A stretch of DNA of 64,000 bases. Origin: Blautia hydrogenotrophica DSM 10507 (GTDB lineage Bacteria; Bacillota; Clostridia; Lachnospirales; Lachnospiraceae). How positions within the stretch are numbered: position 1 is the first letter of the stretch; every line of letters starts with the position of its first letter. Under the pieces are notes generated by a model that saw nothing but the letters and a program-made list of their open reading frames with translations, had not been told where the DNA came from and did no database searches. The DNA lies in contig NZ_CP136423.1 in the NCBI RefSeq assembly GCF_034356035.1, positions 2,480,001-2,544,000 on the forward strand, given 5' to 3'. Shown here one piece after another: positions 16,424 through 22,870 of this stretch. Made by a program: the position numbers and the translations under genes.

Positions 16424-16482
16424 ATTCTTCTATACCATCCTTTAATTTTTCTCTTTTGGAATAAAGTAGGCAAGCCCACTTC

Positions 16483-16635
16483 AGCTCTCCTTTCCTCTCA
16501 ATCCTTGAGGGGTGCGTCCTACTTTACGCGCCGCCGCATCACTGCTTTTCGGTGAATACCTTATCGCGGCGTGTACATTCTGCCCGGAAAGCTTTTCTTT
16601 ACTAAGAAATCCAACGGATTTTCCTAGTAAAGAAT
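16483..16635. repeat. Repeat family R2, copy c (full-length variant)
   Basis: This fills most of the gene-free stretch 16424-16751. Its left half (TCAATCCTTGAG, GTGCGTCC, GCCGCCGC, GGTGAA, GCGTGTACAT) matches 25873-25956 with scattered substitutions. Its right half is a hairpin, TTCTTTACTA facing TAGTAAAGAA. The short direct repeats AATAAAGT(A/G)GGC flank it at 16461 and 16633. Confidence 0.7.
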
Positions 16636-16751
16636 AAAGTGGGCTAATCCTCTTCGACTTCCTCAACTTCTCATTCATTAAAAATTACCAGATATAGTAT
16701 AGCTGAAAGTCCACATTTTTTCAACTCTTACTTCCTCTGAAAATCGTAATT

Positions 16752-17408
16752 TCACGAAAAATCCAATCTTTTTGCAAAATGCTTATAAAGAAGCAATTCT
16801 ACTTTCTCATGATTCCTTTCCCTCACCGCCTGAAAAATCTCTTCATGCTCCTGGATATTTGCAATATAAGCTACCTTATTATGACTTTGCTCATAGGTAC
16901 CTGCCAGAAAAAGCAGATCAAAAATGCTGTTGCACAGCTGATTCATCCGTTCATTCTGCAAAACGGTAACAAAACATCTATCAAAAGAAAATGCCTCATC
17001 TACAATGTCAAAGTCTGAGTACGCACTGGTAATCACTCTTTGTTTATTCAACTGCTCTTCCATAGCCTCCAACAATTGAGGAATCTTCTTTTTCATAATG
17101 CACATACGATATCCGCCAAGAAGTAGTCCCACAAACGCGTCCGTCAACTCATTGAAGGACTCCTGTGTGAACTGTTTCATCTTAAATCCCGAATTAGGAG
17201 TAATTTCAACCAGTCCATGCTCTTCTAACATACTCAATGCTTCCCGAATCGGTGTATTGCTGATCTGTAATTCTTCTGTCAAACTTGCAATGCTGATTTT
17301 CTCTCCCGGTATATAAGACTGATTCAAAATCTTCTTACGAATAATTTCATAAGCCTGATTTTTCATCGTATTTTTCTTGATTTTTCTCATAGTTACACCT
17401 GCCTTCAT
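16752..17408 (-). CDS. GntR-family regulator, FCD type
   Basis: A 218-residue repressor with an N-terminal winged helix (residues about 12-75: AYEIIRKKILNQSYIPGEKISIASLTEEL, then NTPIREALSMLEEHGLVEI in two blocks) and a helical C-terminal ligand domain of FCD-like length. Such proteins usually sense carboxylates or amino-acid-derived acids. It is divergent from brnQ; TCGTGCACGA just after the brnQ -10 and TCGTGCAT at 17455 in the shared spacer fit the FadR-type TNGTNNACNA operator. Start 17408 has AGGTGG 6 bases upstream; an alternative is 17390. Confidence 0.82.
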   Translation of the reverse strand: MKAGVTMRKIKKNTMKNQAYEIIRKKILNQSYIPGEKISIASLTEELQISNTPIREALSMLEEHGLVEITPNSGFKMKQFTQESFNELTDAFVGLLLGGYRMCIMKKKIPQLLEAMEEQLNKQRVITSAYSDFDIVDEAFSFDRCFVTVLQNERMNQLCNSIFDLLFLAGTYEQSHNKVAYIANIQEHEEIFQAVRERNHEKVELLLYKHFAKRLDFS

Positions 17409-17560
17409 ATTTATCCACCTAAGAGTGATTTCATTTTATCACACAATGTGTCCATCGTGCATTGTTATTTATCACAACTTTTTCGATTCAGCACAATTAC
17501 TATAATAGCACTCTAATTTTTGTTATTAAGTACAAAAATCATTAAATTTCCTGAATTTTA

Positions 17561-17611
17561 TTGACAAATTTGCATAAAATAGCATAGAATACATATATAG
17601 ATCGTGCACGA
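17561..17611 (+). promoter_or_regulatory. brnQ promoter with FadR-type operator
   Basis: TTGACA (17561-17566), 18-bp spacer, TAGAAT (17585-17590). The perfect palindrome TCGTGCACGA (17602-17611) covers the expected start region, a repressor position. A partial site, TCGTGCAT, is at 17455-17462 towards the gntR gene. Confidence 0.6.
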
Positions 17612-17627
17612 AACACAAAACGTATCT

Positions 17628-17670
17628 GTAACTTAAGTTCCACAACCTTAAGTTACAAACATTATTTTTT
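17628..17670 (+). promoter_or_regulatory. Inverted repeat in brnQ leader (possible attenuator)
   Basis: GTAACTTAAG (17628-17637) and CTTAAGTTAC (17647-17656) form a perfect 10-bp stem with a 9-base loop, followed 7 bases later by TTTTTT. The gap makes it a weak terminator; it may be a second operator. Confidence 0.45.
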
Positions 17671-17715
17671 CTGCACGCAGGTGTGGAAAGAGGTGAAGGG
17701 AAAGGAGATTCAAAT

Positions 17716-17784
17716 ATGGGGAAAGCAGAAAACAATCAAGGCTTTAGTTCTGCATACCATCACAGCAAGGAAGGAGTGAGGTGA
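17716..17784 (+). CDS. Possible 22-residue leader peptide ahead of brnQ
   Basis: ATG at 17716 follows AAAGGAG by 8 bases. The frame encodes 22 residues (MGKAENNQGFSSAYHHSKEGVR split here as MGKAENNQGF and SSAYHHSKEGVR) and stops 4 bases before the brnQ ATG, with the brnQ ribosome site inside it. The peptide has no Leu or Ile and a single Val, so it is not a classic branched-chain attenuator peptide. Translation coupling is plausible; function is unknown. Confidence 0.4.
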   Translation: MGKAENNQGFSSAYHHSKEGVR

Positions 17785-17788
17785 CATT

Positions 17789-19084
17789 ATGAAAAATAAA
17801 AAAACAAGACATATCATTGCCATGGGCTTCACCATGTTTGCCGCCTGGTTTGGCGCGGGGAACCTGATCTTTCCCCCTTATCTGGGCAATATGGCCGGGA
17901 ACCAATGGCTGATTGGGTTCATCGGATTCTTCGTCATGGATGTGGGGCTTGCTCTATTGAGTGCTTTAATGGCGATCGGAAACAGGCGCGGCAATGTGTC
18001 GGGCATCGTGGAGAAGATAGGTCGGATCCCCGGCATCGTGATGGTCAGTTTGATCATGATCTGTATTGGGCCTGGCCTGGCGATTCCAAGATGTGCTGCC
18101 ACCACGTATGAAATTGGCATACTTCCACTGTTCGGCGAGATAAACACGTGGATTTTCGGAGCAATCTTCTTCGCGATCGTACTGGTTCTGACCATACGTC
18201 CGGCCAAGATCGTGGATATTGTAGGAAACTTTTTGACACCGATTTTGCTGGTCGTGATGATAGTCCTTATCGTTGTGGGTATTGTAAACCCGATCAGCTC
18301 CATGGGAGATCCGGTAGAAGGCCTTGTACCGTTAAAGGAAGGGCTTTTGCAAGGATATCAGACGATGGACGGCTTAGGAGGCTTTATTCCTACGTTCGCC
18401 CTGGTCTGTGCGGCTGCGGCCTACGGCTATACGGATAAGAAAGAGACCACCAAGCTGCTTCGACATTCCAGCATTTTGGGCGCCATTCTCCTGGGACTGG
18501 TGTACGGCGGCCTGACGCTCTTGGGCGCGACCACATCCGGAGCGGCGGAATACTCTGGCCTGGAGCAAGCTCCTCTTCTGATTTTAATCACGAAAACCCT
18601 GTTGGGCACTGTGGGGCAGACTCTGTTGTCCATCACCGTGCTAATGGCCTGTCTGACTACGGCGATCGCGCTGACTGGAGCCGGAGCTGATCACTTCACC
18701 AAGTTGTTCAAGGGGAAGGTAAAGCAGGAGTATATCGTGATCGTGATTGTAGGGTTCAGCTACATAGTTTCCAATATCGGCCTGACCAACATCATCAACG
18801 TCTCCGCACCGATCCTGAGCGTGCTGTACCCGCCGATGATTGTCCTAGTTGTCATGACGGTCTTCGACGATATGCTCAAGAACAAGCACGTGGCCGGCTT
18901 TGGCGCATATGCGGCGCTGGCCTACAGTATCCTGGAAGTCTTCGTGCTCACGCCGGAGATGGTCGCGGCGGTTCCGCTTGGTACGCTGGGATTGGGTTGG
19001 ATTGTACCGGCTATCGTCGGCTGCGTGATCGGCTTCTTTGTCAAAGATCCTCACTGGGATGATCCAGTGTCGGAGGAGGCGTAG
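17789..19084 (+). CDS. brnQ: Branched-chain amino acid carrier BrnQ
   Basis: A 431-residue LIVCS-family secondary transporter for Leu, Ile and Val. Twelve hydrophobic segments can be counted. The N-terminal FTMFAAWFGAGNLIFPPYLG is the family signature, and IPRCAATTYEIG and GYQTMDGLGG are further conserved loops. AAGGAGTGAGGTGA precedes the start. It is one of few plus-strand genes here. By eye its third codon positions are richer in G and C than those of its neighbours, which suggests acquisition by transfer. Regulation by the divergent GntR gene is inferred. Confidence 0.93.
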   Translation: MKNKKTRHIIAMGFTMFAAWFGAGNLIFPPYLGNMAGNQWLIGFIGFFVMDVGLALLSALMAIGNRRGNVSGIVEKIGRIPGIVMVSLIMICIGPGLAIPRCAATTYEIGILPLFGEINTWIFGAIFFAIVLVLTIRPAKIVDIVGNFLTPILLVVMIVLIVVGIVNPISSMGDPVEGLVPLKEGLLQGYQTMDGLGGFIPTFALVCAAAAYGYTDKKETTKLLRHSSILGAILLGLVYGGLTLLGATTSGAAEYSGLEQAPLLILITKTLLGTVGQTLLSITVLMACLTTAIALTGAGADHFTKLFKGKVKQEYIVIVIVGFSYIVSNIGLTNIINVSAPILSVLYPPMIVLVVMTVFDDMLKNKHVAGFGAYAALAYSILEVFVLTPEMVAAVPLGTLGLGWIVPAIVGCVIGFFVKDPHWDDPVSEEA

Positions 19085-19206
19085 GCTTGCTGTGAGGAGT
19101 CCGTGACTGTGATACAATGTCGGCGTGACCGAATGGAAAGAGAGGTATCTTTTTGGCAGGGTACCATTACAATACCTGACATTCAGAATAACGACAAAAA
19201 AGTAGT

Positions 19207-19245
19207 GCTAAACCACAGTTAAAACCTGTGGTTTAGCATGTTTTT
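19207..19245 (+). terminator. brnQ terminator
   Basis: GCTAAACCACAG and CTGTGGTTTAGC form a 12-bp stem, followed by ATGTTTTTG. Confidence 0.85.
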
Positions 19246-19310
19246 GTATGTTTTTAACAATTTTTTCTTTGCTTTAATGCTTTAAATTGTACAATTTTTA
19301 TATATTTTTA

Positions 19311-19338
19311 TTGATTTCTTGTCAAGATATGTTAAAAT
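19311..19338 (+). promoter_or_regulatory. Promoter of butyrate kinase
   Basis: TTGATT (19311-19316), 16-bp spacer, TAAAAT (19333-19338), in a very AT-rich stretch. Confidence 0.55.
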
Positions 19339-19380
19339 AGAGATATAGAATAAGTACACGGAATGGAAAGGAGATTACCT

Positions 19381-20484
19381 ATGTCACAGCCCTATTATAT
19401 CCTGGCAATCAATCCAGGTTCCACCTCTACTAAAATTGCTGTCTATGAAAATGAAAAAGAACTGTTCCACAGCTCTTTGGATCATACCTCGGAAGAGTTG
19501 GCCAAATGCCATTCTCAGAAAGACCAATTTTTCATGCGCAAAGAGATCGTTTTAAATGAATTGAAGAAACAGAATTTTGCCCTGGAAAAACTCTCTGCTG
19601 TGGTCGGACGGGGCGGACAGCTTTCTCCGCTGAAAGCCGGAGGCTACTATGTAAATGAAGCTATGAAACGCCGCATTATCCAGGGACCAATCATTGCCCA
19701 CGCATCTAACCTGGGAGCCCTTCTGGCTGCTGCCGTGGCTGACCCCTTACATATTCCTGCTTTTATCTATGACGCAGTCGGTTCTGATGAGATGCTTCCC
19801 GTGGCTAAGATCACAGGCATCGCCGGCCTGAAAAGGGAAAGTTTCTGCCATGTGCTGAATACAAAGGCTATGGCCCGCAAGGCAGCATCGGAGAAAGGCA
19901 AAACCTATCAAGATATGAATTTCGTAATCGCTCATCTGGGCGGCGGAATCTCTGTCAGCGCACATAAACAGGGACGTATCATCGACGTTATCACCGACGA
20001 TGGAGGCCCATTCTCACCGGAACGTTCCGGTTCCGTGCCGATTCTGTACATTGTAGATATGTGCTACAGCGGACAGTACAGCAAGGCTGAACTGAAGAAA
20101 AAATTAAGAGGTATGGGTGGATTAAAAGCCCTCCTGGGAACCTTTGACTGCCGTGAAATTGAGAAAAGGATTGCCGACGGTGATGAGGAGGCAAAACTCG
20201 CCTACGACGCAGAGGCCTATCAAATTGCCAAAGGAATCGGTGAAATGGCAACCACCATGGACGGAAAGATTGATGAGATTATTCTCACCGGTGGCATTGC
20301 CAATTCCAAAATGCTCACAGGCATGATTGAAGAACATGTGAAGTTTATCGCCCCGGTTCATGTGATGCCTGGCGAAAACGAGCTGGAATCCCTCTCTCTT
20401 GGAGCCCTTCGTATTCTCCGCGGTGAAGAGACTGCCCACACATACGAAGATCCCGCTCCTGCAAAAGAGGATTTATACGTATAA
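19381..20484 (+). CDS. buk: Butyrate kinase
   Basis: A 367-residue member of the acetate/butyrate kinase (ASKHA) family, interconverting butyryl phosphate and butyrate with ADP/ATP. AINPGSTSTKIAVYENE is the N-terminal phosphate loop of the butyrate branch; VVGRGGQLSPLKAGGYYVNE, NFVIAHLGGGISVSAH and ILTGGIANSK follow in order. The start at 19381 has GGAAAGGAG upstream. Phosphotransbutyrylase (ptb), its usual partner, is not adjacent, so the gene is monocistronic with its own promoter and terminator. Branched-chain acyl phosphates are alternative substrates, notable next to brnQ. Confidence 0.93.
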   Translation: MSQPYYILAINPGSTSTKIAVYENEKELFHSSLDHTSEELAKCHSQKDQFFMRKEIVLNELKKQNFALEKLSAVVGRGGQLSPLKAGGYYVNEAMKRRIIQGPIIAHASNLGALLAAAVADPLHIPAFIYDAVGSDEMLPVAKITGIAGLKRESFCHVLNTKAMARKAASEKGKTYQDMNFVIAHLGGGISVSAHKQGRIIDVITDDGGPFSPERSGSVPILYIVDMCYSGQYSKAELKKKLRGMGGLKALLGTFDCREIEKRIADGDEEAKLAYDAEAYQIAKGIGEMATTMDGKIDEIILTGGIANSKMLTGMIEEHVKFIAPVHVMPGENELESLSLGALRILRGEETAHTYEDPAPAKEDLYV

Positions 20485-20516
20485 AAAAGGGATCTTTTTA
20501 CATCCCTACCATATGA

Positions 20517-20552
20517 AAGAAGCCCCGCAGCCTGTCCGACTGCGGGGCTTCC
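20517..20552. terminator. Terminator between convergent buk and rpiR
   Basis: AGCCCCGCAG (20521-20530) and CTGCGGGGCT (20540-20549) form a strong stem. Flanking T/A runs are short, and it may serve both strands. Confidence 0.65.
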
Positions 20553-20590
20553 CTACTCAAGGGGAGGATAAGTATTCTACTTTTCTTTCG

Positions 20591-20625
20591 TAATTGTTCA
20601 TCGAAGGGGGTTCAATGAACAATTA
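20591..20625 (-). terminator. Hairpin downstream of the RpiR gene
   Basis: TAATTGTTCAT (20591-20601) pairs perfectly with ATGAACAATTA (20615-20625). It is AT-rich and lies 50 bases past the rpiR stop. It could be a terminator or a processing site. Confidence 0.5.
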
Positions 20626-20673
20626 TAGTATTACCTTCTCCCCATCTCTTATTCCTATTTCCATAAATTTTTT

Positions 20674-21543
20674 CTAATTTTTCGGCAAATTTAAAAACAG
20701 TCCCTTTTCCTTCCACTCATTGCGTATCTGCGCAAACCTGGAAAACAGGTATTCTGGTTCAAAGGTATCCGCAAGACGGTTCGCTAAGATCGTAACCATG
20801 GCCATTGTCGCCACATGGGAATAGTCAAACACAGAGCCACTGACAGACACAGTGAGAGAATAATCACTAAGCCTGGTCAGTCGATTGGCCTTCGTGTCTG
20901 TGATACTGATGATCGGAGTTTTTCCCTGATGTATATACTCACAAGCCTCATAAATCTCCTTCAATATGCCTTGAAAACTAAATGCAATCACTACATCCTC
21001 CGGTTTTGGTCGAATGTATTCAATCTTTTTGGACAATCCCAAATCAAACACACATTGATATGGAATATTCAAGCGGTCCAGATAGTGAGCCAAAGTTCTC
21101 GCCGGACTCTCAGACGCAAACATCGCCAGTATATAGACCTTCTTGGCTTTGTGTACAGCATTTGCAACCGCATCAATCGTCTCGGCTGAATTATTCTGCT
21201 CAATGGCTGCCAGGTTCTCGATATCCTGGGCAATAAACGCATGGATGGAGCTGTTCTTACTGCCTTCCTCTGAGAGATACTTCTGAAAAATATCGTACGG
21301 AGTCACCTCCTGACGATAAATCTCCTGCAACTCCAATTTGAACTCATTAAAACTTTGATATCCCAATTTTTGAATCAGGCGTGTCACCAATGAAGCAGAA
21401 ACCCCGCAAAACGCTGCCAATTGGGCTCCGTTAAAAAACGCCGCTTTGCTGATGTCATTCATCACCATCTCTACAATCTTTTCCTCAGTACGGGTCAGTT
21501 TCGTCTGCTCCACCCGCTCTGCTAATGTCATGTTCTGGTTCAA
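20674..21543 (-). CDS. MurR/RpiR-family transcriptional regulator
   Basis: A 289-residue regulator with an N-terminal HTH_6 (residues about 1-80; GVSASLVTRLIQKLGYQSFNEFK split around the recognition helix) and a C-terminal SIS domain (about 125-265; ILAMFASESPARTLAHYLDRL, IAFSFQG, ISITDTKANRL). SIS domains of this family normally bind phosphosugars. The start is read as TTG at 21543, with GAGAGGA 7 bases upstream; the next ATG lacks a site. It follows hpdA by 39 bases and may control the decarboxylase operon, which would be an unusual target. Confidence 0.87.
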   Translation of the reverse strand: MNQNMTLAERVEQTKLTRTEEKIVEMVMNDISKAAFFNGAQLAAFCGVSASLVTRLIQKLGYQSFNEFKLELQEIYRQEVTPYDIFQKYLSEEGSKNSSIHAFIAQDIENLAAIEQNNSAETIDAVANAVHKAKKVYILAMFASESPARTLAHYLDRLNIPYQCVFDLGLSKKIEYIRPKPEDVVIAFSFQGILKEIYEACEYIHQGKTPIISITDTKANRLTRLSDYSLTVSVSGSVFDYSHVATMAMVTILANRLADTFEPEYLFSRFAQIRNEWKEKGLFLNLPKN

Positions 21544-21582
21544 TGTCTTATCCTCTCTCTTTCGCTCAGCACTGTTTGACTA

Positions 21583-22533
21583 TTAATATAACACATCATC
21601 TCCGACATAACAAGCAATACGGTGATCTAGATAAAAATCCTGAAGTCTTTCCATCACCTCGTCTTCTGTAGGCGAATACTCTGCATAGGGATATTCCATC
21701 CCTAACTGTTCCCATTTCGATGTCCCCAGCCGATGAAAGGGGAGGAGATTGATCTCGAACAAGCCCAGCCGCTTCATAAAGGCAATCGTAGCCTCGGCAT
21801 TTTCTAGTGTATCATTGTATCCTTCGATTACAGGCATTCTCAGAACCAGACGGCCTTTCCACGAATTCCTTACCAGCGCTTCTATATTGGACAAAATTCT
21901 CTCATTCCCAATTCCTGTCTTCTCCCTGTGTTTCTGAGAATCCATATGCTTCACATCGATAAACGCAAAATCTATGAGCTCCATAATTTTCAAAAAAGTC
22001 TCCGTATCCACACTGGCCGTAGTCTCAATAGAAGTGTTCATCCCTTCTTCCTTACATTTTAAAAGCACCTCATACAAAAACTCTTTTTGAACCATCGGTT
22101 CGCCGCCTGAAAAACCAGGTCCTCCCTTTTCATCCCAGTATTCCCGGTCTCTGCGCAGAATTCTCATGATTTCTCCCACACTCCTGTATTTTCCAGATAT
22201 TCTGGCTGCTTCGTAGGCGCATGCATTTGCGCAATCAAAGGTATCACAGTTCTCACAGACGGAGCGGTCAAACTCTAGGGGACTCTCCGGATGATTCGTC
22301 TCTTTGACTCCCCCTCTTTTGCAAGCTGTCAGACACCTTCTACAGTGACTCTTCTCATATCTACATTTTTGTCTGCTGAACAGCAGCTGCTGTTTTCTCT
22401 TCATTCCCTCCGGATTCGCACACCATTCACAATGCAGAGGACATCCCGATAAAAATACTTGTGTACGGCAACCAGGGCCATCATGCACAGAAAACCCCTG
22501 AATGTCAAATACTAACCCTTTACACTCCTCCAT
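21583..22533 (-). CDS. hpdA: 4-hydroxyphenylacetate decarboxylase activating enzyme
   Basis: A 316-residue radical-SAM activase that installs the glycyl radical on HpdB. It opens with VFDIQGFSVHDGPGCRT and then GCPLHCEWCANPE, which holds the CxxxCxxC SAM cluster. Residues about 50-110 hold an eight-Cys insert (KCRYEKSHCRRC, CENCDTFDCANAC) for two extra 4Fe-4S clusters, and GGPGFSGGEP follows. Length equals that recalled for the Clostridioides difficile enzyme. The start at 22533 has GAGAGGGTG upstream; a longer reading would overlap hpdC by 100 bases and is rejected. Confidence 0.93.
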   Translation of the reverse strand: MEECKGLVFDIQGFSVHDGPGCRTQVFLSGCPLHCEWCANPEGMKRKQQLLFSRQKCRYEKSHCRRCLTACKRGGVKETNHPESPLEFDRSVCENCDTFDCANACAYEAARISGKYRSVGEIMRILRRDREYWDEKGGPGFSGGEPMVQKEFLYEVLLKCKEEGMNTSIETTASVDTETFLKIMELIDFAFIDVKHMDSQKHREKTGIGNERILSNIEALVRNSWKGRLVLRMPVIEGYNDTLENAEATIAFMKRLGLFEINLLPFHRLGTSKWEQLGMEYPYAEYSPTEDEVMERLQDFYLDHRIACYVGDDVLY

Positions 22534-22606
22534 ACTTTTCACCCTCTCCTGTAACAAAGAGGAGACTGTCCACACAGCCTCCTCTTCCTCCTTTACTTGT
22601 CTTCCA

Positions 22607-22867
22607 TTACGCTTTTTGATATCCTTCACAGTTGACAGCATCTCTCTCTGCCAGAGCCCAATAGGCGTGGTCTTCCAGACCATTGCAGGTACCAATTCCA
22701 TCTGCATCCGGGTTCAGAAAGTGCGCACAGTTTTTACATTTCGCTCTCTGTGCAAAACACTCGCAAGCCTCACCGTCAAAAGGAACCAATCCGCCATGTT
22801 TGATACAATATCCCTTTGCCACATCAAAATATTCAAAATTTGCACAATTATTATGTTTGTTTGCCAT
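22607..22867 (-). CDS. hpdC: 4-hydroxyphenylacetate decarboxylase small subunit
   Basis: An 86-residue iron-sulfur subunit. Eight Cys (8, 21, 35, 37, 44, 47, 61, 80) and His5 fall in two groups, as expected for the two 4Fe-4S clusters of HpdC, one ligated through a His near the N terminus. It starts 3 bases after hpdB. This subunit is the marker that separates p-hydroxyphenylacetate decarboxylases from indoleacetate decarboxylase, which lacks it, so it supports p-cresol formation by the complex. Confidence 0.93.
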   Translation of the reverse strand: MANKHNNCANFEYFDVAKGYCIKHGGLVPFDGEACECFAQRAKCKNCAHFLNPDADGIGTCNGLEDHAYWALAERDAVNCEGYQKA

Positions 22868-22870
22868 ATC

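Noticed and set aside
16481..16678. Open frame of 65 codons on the minus strand
   Set aside because: It lies entirely within repeat R2 copy c, has no ribosome site worth noting and encodes only the palindromes.
22534..22707. 58-codon N-terminal extension of hpdA
   Set aside because: It overlaps hpdC by 100 bases, is not conserved, and the ATG at 22533 has a ribosome site and gives the expected 316 residues.
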